Shown: positions 9,187 through 20,295, numbered from the stretch's first letter. The stretch is DNA of 64,000 nucleotides from Anthracocystis setariae (GCA_928724745.1 CAKMXJ010000015.1:597208-661207), one strand, 5' to 3'. The notes: generated by a model not told the origin, from the sequence alone. Numbers and translations are program-made.

Positions 9187-11085
9187 ATGCTCACGATTTC
9201 TACTCGCTCCACTGCAAAGCAACTCGACAAACACCAACGCGCATCAAAACCCGACCGTAGCTATTTCACCGACATGCCCAGACTCATCACATCCAGTCTG
9301 CTAATCGTGCTGCTGGCCTCGGCGCTGGTCTACTTGCGAGGCGCACATACCATCAACCCTTCCGACTTGCTCGCATTCACCTCTTCGCAAAAGCTCCCTC
9401 CATACTACTCCGAACGTGACCCTGGCTTGCCAGCGTATCCTGACTTACTCGACGCAACCATCGATGAGCTCCACCTGGGGCTTACACAGAACCATTTCAC
9501 CAGCGTCGACCTTGTCTCAGCCTACCTAGCTAGGATCCAAGAGGTGAACCGTGCCGGGCCAGGTCTGCGAGCTGTGATTGAAACCTCGCCCGTGGCGTTG
9601 CGCGAGGCTGCTCGCTTGGACCAAGAATGGCGAGCAGGCAAGGTCAGAGGTGCGCTGCATGGCATTCCAATTCTGGTCAAGGACAATGTGGCGACCGACG
9701 CCGAGCTTGGCATGAACACCACTACCGGTAGTTATGCTCTGTTGAACTCGATTGTTCCCGGCGACAGCCCAAGCATCGCCAGCTTGAGGAAGGCCGGAGC
9801 GGTAGTGATCGGCAAGGCAAATATGAGCGTCTGGGCCCAAGCCAGAGGAATGTTGAATCAGACGCAGGGATATAGTCCCAGAGGAGGATTCGGCACCTCT
9901 GCCTACTGGCCCGGCGGAAACCCCTGCTCAAGCAGCAGTGGTAGCGCCGTCGGTGTTGCTGCTGGCTTGGCTGCCGCTTCGGTTGGCAGTCAGACAAGTG
10001 GCAGCATCATTTGCCCCGCAAGCTACAACAACATCGTCGGTATCAAGCCCACAGTAGGGCTCATTAGTCGCAGCGGCATGATCCCGATCAGTGCCACTCA
10101 GGATTCGGCTGGGCCGTTTGCAAAGACGGTCAAGGATGTCGCTCTCATGCTCACCGCTATGGCGCACAGAGGCAGCGACCAAGGCGACAAGGCAACTTGG
10201 ACGCAACCACGCCAAGTTACGAAGGGCATCGATTACGCGGCGGCGAAACACTTTCACCAGAAATCGGACAAGCCGTTGAAGGGCAAGCGTTTGGGCTACA
10301 CAGGACAAGGGTTCTTTGCCAATCAAACGTTGCAAGGTTGGGACGATTCCGTGAGCCAAGCCTACTTGCACTCGATCAAAGTGCTCAGCGATTTGGGAGC
10401 CGAAATGGTCGAGGTCACGCTGGACTGCATCGGAAGCGAGACGGAACCGTCAAAGACGGCATGCTTCAACGCTTCGGATGTTTCTCAAAACGCACTATGG
10501 CAGACTGAGATGCGTACCGGAATGCAAGCCTACATTGCCGGCTTGAAGCAAGTCCCTTCGGCGGTGTACGACCTTGGAGGTATCATCTACTTTGGCCTCT
10601 CTCATCCACACTTGGAGCTTGCCGACAACCAGACGGATCAAGGCTACCTGATCCAGGCATTGCACACCCGACCCAATGCGACAGTCGATGAATACCGAGA
10701 GCACGGATTCAGAATAGCAAGGCAGATGGGTATCGATGGTGCGCTACACAAGTACAGAGTCGAGGCCATCGTATCGCCCGCAGGTGAGGCGTTCCCGTTG
10801 TACGCCATCGCAGACAGAGCCCAGTATCCTGTGATCGGAGTTCCGATGGGCTTCTACGCAAACGATACCCAAGTGGGCGACAAATTCCCCTACTTCCCCT
10901 TCCCCAACGCTCCCACAGGGATCTGCTTCACCAGCAGCAAATGGACCGAGCCACTGCTGCTCGAGATCGCACATGCTTACGAACAGGCAACCCAGGTCAG
11001 GCAGAAAAGGAAGCCGTTCGATGGTGCCAGAGCCAAGAGCCAGATCAGATCCATTGTCAAGCTCGACGCGCCGGAAGCACGGTAG
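9187..11085 (+). CDS. amidase-signature family hydrolase with N-terminal membrane anchor or signal peptide
   Basis: Hydrolyses an amide or related bond; substrate unknown. Single exon, 632 aa from the first ATG after a TATA-like box. An alternative in-frame ATG at 9274 would place the hydrophobic stretch (TSSLLIVLLASALVYL) at the very N-terminus as a signal peptide; from 9187 it reads as a type II anchor. Amidase-signature features: lysine in GIPILVKDNVA (K165), Ser-rich loop PCSSSSGSA (cis-Ser around S250), and TSGSIICPAS with the likely nucleophile S273. The usual GGSIR arginine is replaced by Ile-Cys, but the Ser-Ser-Lys set is intact, so it is probably active. The C-terminal half has PVIGVPMGF, expected of this family. 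It is most like the secreted or vacuolar fungal amidases related to GatA. Confidence 0.85.
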   Translation: MLTISTRSTAKQLDKHQRASKPDRSYFTDMPRLITSSLLIVLLASALVYLRGAHTINPSDLLAFTSSQKLPPYYSERDPGLPAYPDLLDATIDELHLGLTQNHFTSVDLVSAYLARIQEVNRAGPGLRAVIETSPVALREAARLDQEWRAGKVRGALHGIPILVKDNVATDAELGMNTTTGSYALLNSIVPGDSPSIASLRKAGAVVIGKANMSVWAQARGMLNQTQGYSPRGGFGTSAYWPGGNPCSSSSGSAVGVAAGLAAASVGSQTSGSIICPASYNNIVGIKPTVGLISRSGMIPISATQDSAGPFAKTVKDVALMLTAMAHRGSDQGDKATWTQPRQVTKGIDYAAAKHFHQKSDKPLKGKRLGYTGQGFFANQTLQGWDDSVSQAYLHSIKVLSDLGAEMVEVTLDCIGSETEPSKTACFNASDVSQNALWQTEMRTGMQAYIAGLKQVPSAVYDLGGIIYFGLSHPHLELADNQTDQGYLIQALHTRPNATVDEYREHGFRIARQMGIDGALHKYRVEAIVSPAGEAFPLYAIADRAQYPVIGVPMGFYANDTQVGDKFPYFPFPNAPTGICFTSSKWTEPLLLEIAHAYEQATQVRQKRKPFDGARAKSQIRSIVKLDAPEAR

Positions 11086-11305
11086 AAGTCACCAAGATGC
11101 ACTGATTATGATGGCGATGGATAGAAATACAATCTGCAAACCAGACGTTTCGACTCGGGTGGAAGCAGAGAGGAGTGACAACGATTCCGTAACGGATAGG
11201 GGTATGATGCAAGCCGAGCCAGGAACAAGATGTGCCGATATGTTGGAAGAGAGGAAGAGGAGGGAAATGCAAAAGTTGGTTTTGGCTGGCAGAGCTGCCG
11301 AGTGA

Positions 11306-12376
11306 TTACAGAACGATATCGCGCAAGTTGTTGGTGAGGATGATGTCCGTGACGCTGGCCATGACGATTTTGAGCAGTGAGACATCGGTTGCGTTGGTGA
11401 AGCTGGGATAGATCTCCTTGGTGGGCGATCTGTTCAACCTGCAGAAGCGGGCCTTGAAGTAGGTCCTGGCGGCGTTGAAATCCTGATCGTCGCCGTCGTA
11501 GTCAGGAAAGTACTGCTTGATGCTTGAATAGGCGATCTTCTGCCGAAAGACATCGACTTTGTTGAGAAAGAGGATCATGGAGGTGCGAGTGAACCACTTT
11601 GAGTTGCAGATGGAGTCGAAGAGCATGAGCGCCTCTTGCATCTGGTTGGAGTCCTTGTCTTCGACGAGGCAAGAGTCGTATCCGGAAAGAGCGACGCAAA
11701 AGAGGACAGCGGTGACGTTTTCAAAGCAATGGATCCATTTTCTGCGTTCGGAACGTTGGCCGCCTACGTCAAAGATGCGATAGACGCGGTCTTGGAGCGG
11801 GAAAGTGGTTTCGATGATGCCGGTGGTTTTATTGCGACAGCGTAAGATGTCGGATTCGGTAGGAGAGTAGTCGGTGCTGAAGAGGCGGTCAAGGTCGGCG
11901 TAGTAGTAAGACATGTTGTCTGGCACCGCCGCTTGGTTGCCTCTCCGATAGACGAATTGGACGCCTGGGTCGCTCCAGAGATCCTTGAGAGCAACGAGGT
12001 AGTCGGCTGGAAATGGCTCGTCTTCCGAGATGTCAGGGTACGAGACAAAGAGCGCGAGATGATCGACGTTGTCGTGGTTCTGGAAATCCACGGCCCAATC
12101 CTCCATGACATCAAGGATGATCTTCATGCCTTGGACGAGGTTGAGAAAGACCAGTCGTCGGAAATTCTCGCGCTCCTCTGCGGTGAAGGGAATGTGGTGA
12201 ATGATGCGCATCGACTTGAGGATGGTGGATTTTCCACTCTCCCCGGCACCCAAGAGAAGCAGCTTGACTTCTCTGGCAAGGTCCTTTTCATCTTCTTTGA
12301 TTTGACGATCGAGTGCTTTTGACCGGCTGTATTCTGGCGGATGTTGCGTCTGCTCGGCAGACATGCATGCACCCAT
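11306..12376 (-). CDS. gpa2: heterotrimeric G protein alpha subunit, Gpa2-type
   Basis: GTP-binding signalling subunit acting at the plasma membrane below seven-helix receptors. It is 356 aa from the only sensible ATG; codons upstream in frame lack ATG. The N-terminus MGACMSAEQ offers Gly2 for myristoylation and Cys4 for palmitoylation. G1 is GAGESGKSTILKSM; switch I is RCRNKTTGIIET with the catalytic Arg and the Mg-binding Thr; switch II is DVGGQRSERRKW with the catalytic Gln; NKVD and TNATD are the guanine-specificity motifs. The C-terminus NNLRDIVL lacks the cysteine at position -4, so it would not be a pertussis-toxin substrate. Among smut G-alpha paralogues it resembles what I recall of Gpa2, but that assignment is from memory. 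Single exon; its neighbour the amidase is convergent, 220 bp away. Confidence 0.9.
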   Translation of the reverse strand: MGACMSAEQTQHPPEYSRSKALDRQIKEDEKDLAREVKLLLLGAGESGKSTILKSMRIIHHIPFTAEERENFRRLVFLNLVQGMKIILDVMEDWAVDFQNHDNVDHLALFVSYPDISEDEPFPADYLVALKDLWSDPGVQFVYRRGNQAAVPDNMSYYYADLDRLFSTDYSPTESDILRCRNKTTGIIETTFPLQDRVYRIFDVGGQRSERRKWIHCFENVTAVLFCVALSGYDSCLVEDKDSNQMQEALMLFDSICNSKWFTRTSMILFLNKVDVFRQKIAYSSIKQYFPDYDGDDQDFNAARTYFKARFCRLNRSPTKEIYPSFTNATDVSLLKIVMASVTDIILTNNLRDIVL

Positions 12377-13254
12377 GTTAGTACAGCAGCGTTTGGTCGG
12401 ATGCTCCGACAAGCGTGTGCCCTATGTATGCTCGAATCGGGACGTCCGGGTCAGTTGATGCGGTATGCCGTTCAGTCGGTCGAAATCCGAGGCTGATGCG
12501 GCGTCTTATCCTCTGCGATTGAGAGTTTGCGCCACCAACACTCAGAGGCCCAATTCTTAGCGAGGCGGACGGTGGATGGGCCCGTGACGGCGCGAGAGGT
12601 GACAAGGAGCAGTACAGAGTGAAGCGGTGGATGATCGAGGGGAAGAGGCAAGTCGTCAACGAGGAGAGACCTTGTTCTATAACATGCTGAACTGCCTGCA
12701 CTGCACATGTTCGGTGCCGTAGCGTACTGCACTGTGCAATCCGCCACTGTATCGCTCCGACAGTTGGACCCGTAAACAGTACCGTACACTTTTTAGAGTA
12801 TGGCCATAGCCAAGTAAGAGTGATTTCATGCGGCCCGGTTTTGACAGGCGCTACACAAATGCACGAAAGCGCCGGATTCGAACAATGAGGGGCTTTTTTT
12901 TTCCCTTTCCTTTCCTTCTTTAAAATTAAAATTAAAATTAAAAGAACAGTACGTGGTCATGATGTCTCTACGTCTTGTTCTTCGTCCCATTTGGCTCTCC
13001 CCAGCCTGCGCCAACCCAGCCAACCTGAATTGAAGGAGGCAGCGGAGGCAGCGGAGGCAGGGAAGACCGCCCGAAGAAGACTCTGGCTGGGCCCCAACGA
13101 GAAATTGCCAAGACGACACAGTTGCTGTGGCAGAAACTCATCGGGGTCGCAGAGTGGAGTTGTGGCTTGCGGTTTGTGGCTTGTTCACGCGCAGCTCAAC
13201 GAGGCCGTTCCCAAAAGCAGACCTCAACAAGCTCCTCCCTTCTGACCAGAAACG

Positions 13255-13285
<31 letters not shown>

Positions 13286-14693
13286 CAAGACAAGACAAGA
13301 CAAGACAAGACAAGACAAGACAAGACAAGACTTGACTTTACGTGGATATGACAAGCGGCTCGCCTTGGCGTATCTTTGCCTGAGCGAGCGTACGAAGTAC
13401 AATCGCCCGTAATCTCTACACCTATCAAGCTCTAGTCCGATGCGACCGGGTCGGCAGGTCTCGGTGTGTGCGAGACGTTTAAACTACAGTAAATTCAAAT
13501 CCGCATGATCCACTGTACCCTTGACGTCTGATACAGTACCGCTACAGCTGCCAACGAGTGTTACTGCCTCCCTGCCGCACCTATCTCGAGATTGTACGAT
13601 CACAAAAATTGCCATCGCCTTCTGGGCTCGGTTTTCGCTTGGCGGTTGAGAGTTGGGAACAAGCGCTCACATTGTAGAAGCAGAGCCAGCGGGTCATAAA
13701 GGCGGCCTGGGATGATGAGCATCGCGCGCTGAGGTCAACGGTGAACATCCGAAGTCAGTCGGCAAACGCATCGTCCCAAATCACTCGGCTACACCCTTCC
13801 ATGCTCGTCCTTGTGTGTCAGGATCCCACGCTGTTTACTTTACCAACAAAGGGACCTCAGTTTCTTTTGTTCTTTTCGCAACGAGGTTGGCCGACCAAGC
13901 TTCGCGGATGGTGCCGATCAGTCGCAGGTTGCTGGCGTTGCAAACTCGAATCAACCTCGCTTCATTCCAAGTGTTGGGCATGGTCGATTGACGCAGTGGT
14001 GGTCACCTGGTGGCCCAGTTAGAATCCTACTAGCCAAGCTGTGTTGACAGATTTGCGTGGCAACCTTGCGCGACAATTGTCTTTGTCAGGCTTTCACGAT
14101 CACCTCGAGCCTAGCTGCCCATACCGCCAAAATTCGGGCACTAGGCTCGATACAAACCCGTACCAGTGCAGATCGCGTTGTGAGCACAGACACAGATCAA
14201 GTTCTGAAAGGCGTCGGGCAAGGCTAGTCTCTCGATTTCACTTTATCCGACTTAGCAAGCCTGTTTCTACGATGCAAGTGGCTAAAGTCAGCCGCTTCGC
14301 CCTCGATAAGATCACGTTGCAGGGCATTGTGTAACTGGGCAACAATAATAGGAGTGGCAATTCGGGCCGGCATGCCTTGCGTCGTGGTCAAGATGATGGC
14401 CAACCGACTCAATCTTCTTGGTACAGTCGAATTTGTGCTGTAGGGACGCGGTGAGCTTGATCGATCTGATGTGGCCTAAGTCGAAAAGAGCTCACATAAG
14501 CTTGACGATCTTACATGGTAAAGAGTGCAAAATTTGATTCGGTCCCGATTGGCTCAAAATTTGGAAGCTCGACGCTGCTTTCTTCTTGAGCCCAATCCAG
14601 ACTTTCGATACTCGCATCCTCATCCCGTGATCGTCTCTCAACTTGCACTCCTCCATCTAGCTGCTGTGTAGAATTGTGGATGGATCCATAATC
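12377..14693. other. 2.3-kb intergenic region between gpa2 and MRPL4
   Basis: Divergent promoters. Visible: ATTAAA-type pentamer repeats at about 12921-12942, an AGGCAGCGG triplication around 13036-13060, a long A-run plus GACAA array (separate entry), and several CACTGTAC/TACAGTA words (12727, 13513, 13532). The open frames here lack family features and host-like codon use. No gene called. Confidence 0.5.
13255..13330. repeat. A29 tract followed by a GACAA pentamer array
   Basis: Twenty-nine consecutive A residues (13255-13283) pass directly into about nine and a half copies of GACAA (13284-13330). The poly-A plus microsatellite layout could be the tail of an old retroposed insertion, but no body of a LINE or SINE is recognisable on either side. 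Slippage-prone. Confidence 0.85.
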
Positions 14694-15529
14694 ATGGCGA
14701 CCACAAACGCTATCACCCGCCTCTCGCACGCCTTGCCCACGCCTTTCGCCCGCACCTTCTCTTCTACTTCGTACGCTGCTCAGGCGCCTGTCCCTAAACG
14801 CACCAAACCCGCCTCGCAGTCGCAACCGTTCCTGCCGCCAACACCAAAAACTCAGCTTGAACAGATCAGGCAATACCCAGCACATCCTCTGCTTCAGTTC
14901 TTTCGCAAACATCGCTACGAAGTTACCGACAAGGCGCTAGGTGGTCCCGCTGTCGTTGAGGAGAAGAGCAAGGATGGTGTTTCGACTAGCAAGTACTATG
15001 TCCATCTGCCGGAATCCGTGCAGGTTTTCGACCTGGGTAAAGATGCGAGCAGTAGGGCGTGGCTTGCTGCCGAGTTGAGGCTCAAGAGCTCCAAAGATTT
15101 GCATACCTTGTGGTATGTGCTCTTGATGGAGCGCAACAGGTTGGCGACGGCGTGGGAGGAATTGAAGCGTGTAGGTGCTCGTCAAGCGGCCGGCATTTGG
15201 TCGGAGAATCTTAGTCACAAGAATCATCGAGTAAGTAGACACGCTTGACCCGAGCATGTATCCCGCCTCTTTTTGGCGGAAACTGGTTACTGATTGAACC
15301 CGCTCATGCTCTCTTCTTTGCCCCATAGGTTCGCAAGTCCATGGCTCGCATCAAGTTTGTTCTCAACGAGCGTCGTCTTGCTTTGATCGAGGCTCAGCAG
15401 CAGGTGCGAGCGCCTGAGCCCGCGCTTGCACATCGTCAGCCCGGCAGCTTGTTCGAGGAATCGTCCACCGAGCAATCCACCACCGAGCAAACGGCACAGT
15501 CGTCGGCAGCCGATCTTGCTTCGTCTTGA
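14694..15529 (+). CDS. MRPL4: mitochondrial large-subunit ribosomal protein uL29m (MRPL4/MRP-L47)
   Basis: Component of the mitochondrial ribosome near the exit tunnel. Exons 14694-15230 and 15329-15529, with one 98-bp intron (gtaagt...atag) in phase 0. The product is 245 aa. The N-terminus ([20 protein letters not shown]) is rich in Arg, Ser and Ala without acidic residues, as expected of a mitochondrial presequence. The family core is plain: [20 protein letters not shown] then [20 protein letters not shown], and across the splice [19 protein letters not shown]. The intron position is confirmed by this junction. The Ala/Ser/Thr-rich C-terminal tail is not conserved. The reading frame opens with an in-frame GTG six codons earlier, but the ATG at 14694 is the natural start. 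Confidence 0.9.
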
Positions 15530-16140
15530 GCTGTCTTTCCGTGAACGCGCATGTTCATTTGCGTACCCGTACCTATCACCATCTCTGTAATTCTATCATT
15601 GGCTTCAACCTTGCCAAGCAGCTCCATCATCGGTCAAGCGGGTCAGCCGACTACATGTGATGAGTCGCTCTTTCTTCAAATGTTCAGATTCCAGGTGTCA
15701 ACCCATGTTACTTCCGAGGTTAAGCACAAGCTCATTGTAGGCAAGCAAATGATCAAACGGGAACAACATGCATATCTGGAAAATGACGCCGCCTTCTTTC
15801 GATATTTCGGGGTGTCTTTTGGGAGTGTGTAGCTAACATTTACTTGGTTGATGCAGCTTATGGAATAGCGGAAGGAAACAAACGTGTTGATGGTACAATT
15901 GCAGTAATGTTGAAGAGGAGAAGATGCCGATGCAGTTGGTGTGTGTTTTGAGCTGGAGCTAGACCGTAAATCACACGAGGATCTGCGCTGTGATAATGTC
16001 GACTTCGAAAGAAGACGCGAAAGCTCGTCGACATTGCCAGGTTCGAGCGTGACCACGGTACGAGTCCATGATGAAAAGAAACTGCTGCACGGCCAAGGCG
16101 AGCTGGGAAAGTGCTGGTCGAAAGGAACAAGAGAGAGAGT
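15530..16140. other. intergenic region between convergent MRPL4 and RPS24
   Basis: About 610 bp of 3' flank shared by two convergent genes. It is AT-richer than the genes, with no recognisable gene or notable repeat. TGTAG/TTTGT words near 15825 may belong to the MRPL4 transcript end. Confidence 0.4.
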
Positions 16141-17410
16141 TTACTTCTTCTTGGCAGCCTCGCTGGCCTTGGTCTTCTTGGTACCACGGACCTTCTTGGC
16201 ACGGTTCTTGCGCTCCTTGCGCAGCTTGCGCGAAGCCTTCTCGGTCTTCTGGGCGAGGCCGATGCGCACGAGACGGTGCTTGGGCTCGAACTTCATCGAG
16301 TCACGCGAGTCGTAGATGAGAGCGAAACCAGTGGAGCGTCCACCACCGAAGGCAGTTCGCATGCCGAAAACGACGCACTGCTCCTTGGGGGTCTTGTACA
16401 TCTCGGAGAGCTTCTCGGAGAGCTCAGCCTTGGAGACGTTAGGGCGGGCAGGGTGGATGACATCCAGAACCATCTGCTTCCTCTGAAGCAGACGGTTGGT
16501 GATAAACTTGCGCGTGCGCAGGGTGACGGGCGAAGTGGAGTCCTACAGAAAGAAAGCGAAGCATTGGGGGAACCGAAAGAGAACAAGATTGTCAGTTCAC
16601 ATGGTTGAATGTCAGGAGGGGGGCAGGGATGGGTCCGTTGACTGCATTATAGACAATTCTAACCCTGCTGCTGCAACCGAAAAGTGGCGATTTGGCAATA
16701 TGCGGTCGAGTTAAACCGAAGAGCAACGGATGCTTGGTAGACGATAAAAATTGGGTGATGAGAATGCGTTCGTGGCCGTGTTGAATGTCAAACACCTTCT
16801 GCTGGTCCAGCACAGACGCCTGCTCGCGCCGACAAGACAGCTCAAGCACTGAACCTGGTTGCTTTGATCTGTTTCCACTGTGTCGAGATCCCTGCATTAT
16901 GCTGCTGCGCCAATGCAGCCAAGCTTCTCCAGTGTAGCCATGATGCGTTTACGTTTGCCCAACATCTTCGAATTGCTGACTTGGTCTCAATCCAAATGCT
17001 GGAGTGCATGCACGACATCGCGTAGAGACACGATGCCCGCAGACACCACGTCGAAGCTGATGCTCGAGCAAATCGTCTCCATCATTGGTTGAGGATGGCA
17101 TGCATGACCTGTGGCACCCAGCTTATCACCACGCCGAATCAGACGCAATGCCGCCATGTTTGTACTGCTCTATCGCTGTCGAACCTGTCGTTGGATGATG
17201 GTGATCGCTAATCTGAGGTTTCCATGGTTGTCGAGATGTGGCTGTCTGAGATATCCAATATGAGGACTTGCACTTCTGGTCGCAGACATGTCGACGTATT
17301 CCGGTTTGTCGGTGAGGCGATGTGATAGCAGCAGCAGCAGCAGCAGCAGAGTTGTATTGTCGATGATGCGGTCGGGTCGGCTGTATGTGTAGTAAGGGCG
17401 TACTCACCAT
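16141..17410 (-). CDS. RPS24: 40S ribosomal protein eS24, two exons
   Basis: Component of the small cytosolic ribosomal subunit. Exon 1 is the start codon alone (17408-17410), followed by GTGAGT; exon 2 is 16141-16542, preceded by CTGTAG. The 865-bp intron is long for a smut. The joined product is 134 aa, the normal size for eS24: [75 protein letters not shown], and the Lys/Arg-rich tail ending in KKK. I chose the ATG at 17408 because it is the only upstream minus-strand ATG directly followed by a consensus donor, and the joined frame reproduces the family N-terminus. The split after ATG parallels the eL43 gene in this window. Confidence 0.9.
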
Positions 17411-17619
17411 CTTGACGAATTCTTGGTGGTAACGAAGAAGAGTAAAGGATAGTGTCAAGCCCAAAGCTACCGGCAGCACACACTCACGTCCAATTGACTT
17501 GACCTGCTCACGGCTGCCCAATCATGGCTTCGTCGAGACTCTCACAGTGAGAGACTTTCGTCGCCTCTGGCAGTCACACTTGCTTCCTCGAGCCTTCTTC
17601 CAACATGCTTGCTGGACGC

Positions 17620-17651
<32 letters not shown>

Positions 17652-18095
17652 TTCTCACATTCTCTCCCAGCCGCTCTCTACCCTCATCAACATCTGAAGC
17701 TGCACATTCTCAGTCCTGTCCGTGAGCAGTCCGTCGTGAATACACAGGAATAAATTGGCTTGTATTGGATTACAAACTTGAAATACGAGCTGAGCTTATC
17801 GTTTAAAATCTTGGTTTTTACGCGCCCAAATTCTGGAAAGCGTGGGAATTTTTTCATTGTACCACTACACGCTCTGAGCTGGATACAAGACTTGGTTTTT
17901 TTCCGACTGGAAGAATCGATCGGGCTTGAAACAGAAGTACAACTCGATCTTGATCAAGGCACCGCCTCCACGTGTTCGGAACACGGGGAGGAGCATCCGA
18001 TGCACAATCAGACAGGCAAACCAAATGCAACGTCACTTGAACCCTGCTCCGCCCCAGCACCGAACCGATGTTGGCACAGACTTGCTTCTGAAAGA
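17411..18095. other. divergent intergenic region between RPS24 and USB1
   Basis: Promoter space for both genes. It contains a TC dinucleotide array at about 17620-17650. An in-frame ATG at 18000 upstream of USB1 could extend that protein, but family similarity begins only at 18096. No separate gene. Confidence 0.4.
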
Positions 18096-19413
18096 ATGAG
18101 CGGAGCCCTTTCTGGGTTGTCTGTCTACGCAGACTCTGACTCCGACTTCGACGCAGACCTCGAGCACGCCGCCATTCTCCAACCATTGGACCCGAAGTTG
18201 TTCGTTTCTGACAACAACACGGCTGCTGTCCCGGCCTTAGCGCATCGAGATAGGGCGACATCATCGAAATTGAAACGGTGAGCTTGTTCCTCTTCCAGCC
18301 TTATAGAGATCAGCACTGTGCTCCACAAGAAATGCTGAACTTTGCGTGATGCTACCTCCTGTCTCTGTTTGCATCATGGAAGAAAGTTGCCGCCTCTCGA
18401 AGCAGACACTCTGCAACCACTCAATATCGATGCATCGAGCAAGTCCGAGCTAAGCGATAGTTCCAAGAAAGTCGCTCGTGGTGACTGGCTCTGCTATTGC
18501 TATGTAGAAGGTATGACCTGGATTTGAAACTGCAAAGGTCAAGTAGCTGCCAGAGTCATCTGACTGAGATTCCCCTCATCAGTTCCTATTGATCGAGCCT
18601 TGGCCATGTGTATACAAGACGGTCATGAATACCTTCAGAGAAAACTTGGAGCAATACACTCCTTGATCGATCTTCAAGGCTCAGATATAACTCGGGACGA
18701 TACAAAGGAGGCACATGCTTCGAAGAGCCCTTCTGCCAACTGCCTCCACATCTCTCTCACCCGGCCATTCACCGTCCGGGGCCACGAGAAGGACGAGTAC
18801 ATCAGAATCGCTTCACGAGAGGTGCTCAGATCGACAAACGAGCTTGGAAGGTAAGTTTGAGACTGACCAGTGCCCATGCAAAGTACATGTCGGCTGGAGA
18901 AAGAAGCTGACTTTCAAGAGCGACCCGTTCGACTCCCTTTCAGACCAACCTTCTCTTTCTCGCGATTCTCGTGTCTCGCAAATGACGATGCATCGAAGCA
19001 CTTCATGGTGCTGGAAGTCGGTTCCGGTCGCGAAACGGTAGGTCTGCAGGCTCAATCGGGCCTATTCACATCGTACAAGATTCCGATATCTGACGACCTC
19101 AGCTTCCTTGTCTCGACAGTTTCACAAGCTCTCATCATCCCTTAGCTCAGAACTCCGACGTGCCTTTCGGGCGAAATCCTACTATGACGAGGCTCGTTTC
19201 CACGCAAGTACAGCCTACCTATCAACGTCAACCCGGTCTGGTGATCAGCCCAAGACGAACGCCACATCAGACGCGGATCTCGGTTTGTGCTTCAATCAAC
19301 TCGTCACCGAGGTTGAGCGCAAGTGGGGGTCCCAGCTACGGAAACATTCTGCAATGTGGGCCACGCGCGTTGGGATTCAAGCTGGTAGCCAAGTCGCTTT
19401 TGTAGATCTCTGA
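18096..19413 (+). CDS. USB1: U6 snRNA 3'-5' phosphodiesterase USB1, five exons
   Basis: Nuclear exoribonuclease of the 2H phosphoesterase family that trims the oligo-U tail of U6 snRNA. Exons by hand: 18096-18277, 18383-18510, 18583-18850, 18944-19037, 19120-19413 (321 aa); introns of 105, 72, 93, 82 bp with GTGAGC, GTATGA, GTAAGT, GTAGGT donors and ...AG acceptors. Both catalytic HxS/T motifs are present: LHISLTRPF in exon 3 and ARFHASTAYL in exon 5. Other family landmarks are the N-terminal SVYADSDSD, RKLPPL, FSFSRFSCLANDDASKHFMVLEVGSG, AKSYYDEARFH, and VGIQAGSQVAFVDL at the C-terminus. The exon 4 acceptor (CCCTTTCAG) was chosen over a nearer AAG because the latter would leave a 33-bp intron and a surplus segment absent from the family. 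The exon 2 acceptor (GGAAG) is weak. Confidence 0.88.
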
Positions 19414-19587
19414 CTCTTGCACATCGTCAGACCTATTGTATACCCCAAGAGTTGACTGGTATGCATAACCGAGAAGCCCGCACATCAGAAAAAAAAAAAA
19501 AAACGATTTCGCGATAGCACGGGTCAGTGCGATGGACCAACTGTGCAGTATATATACGCAATATTCATGCAAACTGCCATCATTGGA

Positions 19588-19696
19588 TCCGAATTAGTTT
19601 AGTGGCTATGACGGCGCCTTGTCATCTACGGTGGCATCCCAAGTGTTCTCCGCGCATAATACGGCGCAGACCCGGGTTCAATTCCCGGATTCGGAG
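19588..19696 (+). tRNA. tRNA-Asp(GUC) with a 37-nt intron
   Basis: A cloverleaf can be drawn by hand. Acceptor stem TCCGAAT (19588-19594) pairs with ATTCGGA (19689-19695), discriminator G. The D arm starts TAGTTTAGTGG (A box). Anticodon stem GCGCC (19614-19618) pairs with GGCGC (19663-19667), with anticodon GTC at 19621-19623 followed by A37. The T arm CCGGG-TTCAATT-CCCGG (19672-19688) contains the B box. The intron, 19625-19661, sits at the canonical place one base 3' of the anticodon. A T5 run at 19710-19714 is a good Pol III terminator. It lies between USB1 and the crk1 3' end; open reading frames crossing it are artefacts. Confidence 0.95.
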
Positions 19697-20136
19697 TTCT
19701 TCGGCGAAATTTTTCCTCCTTTTTTCCCTTTTTTTTCGCACTCATTTTCTGGCTAAATACTTCGTCCATCACCACGATACTGTTGTTCTCGGACCTATTG
19801 TGCTCGGTCTCGCAAGGACTGTCGACAAAGATGCGAAGTCGAGCTGATAAGCGCGTGCAGAGGGTGACCTCGAGAAACACAGTCATGATAACAGGTGTCG
19901 GATAGGTTGAATCTTTGATTGACTGGCTGATGCGTTCTTGGGAAGCCTGGCTAGTGGACAGACACAGTACTGCCGCCCTGGTCAACTTGACAGCCTGCCC
20001 CAAAAGAAAACACTCGCACGTCAGATGCATAGAGACACACGTTCCGACACTCGACAGTATCATTCAAGGAGGGTGGTATTGGTAAGCGCAGGTATGCACG
20101 ACAGGACAGATTATGCAAGAAACAAGAGTGAAAGCC

Positions 20137-20186
<50 letters not shown>

Positions 20187-20295
20187 TAAAAAAGAAGGAT
20201 GCGAAAGAGAGAGAGAGAGAATAACACCGAAGGGTGGTGTAAAGAGGAGAGAGAGATTGCATCTACCTCAGCGAGCATGCAAGGACTTATTATGT
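19697..20295. repeat. tRNA/crk1 3' flank with a long GA dinucleotide array
   Basis: Downstream of the tRNA terminator and of the crk1 stop. A GA array runs from about 20143 to 20180, with shorter GAGAGA blocks to 20255; it lies just beyond the crk1 3' end and may be transcribed in its UTR as CU repeats. No gene seen. Confidence 0.7.

Noticed and set aside
12840..12895. B-box-like GTTCGAATCC on the minus strand suggesting a tRNA
   Set aside because: The flanking bases cannot form a T stem, and no A box or acceptor stem is present at the right distance.
18851..18883. 33-bp intron in USB1 using a near AAG acceptor
   Set aside because: Too short, and it adds about 20 residues absent from the family; the CCCTTTCAG acceptor at 18943 keeps the frame and gives the expected segment.
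19626..20063. 145-codon minus-strand frame ending in a proline/arginine-rich tail
   Set aside because: Its C-terminal part reads through the tRNA-Asp gene in reverse (the typical false NPGIEPGS peptide).
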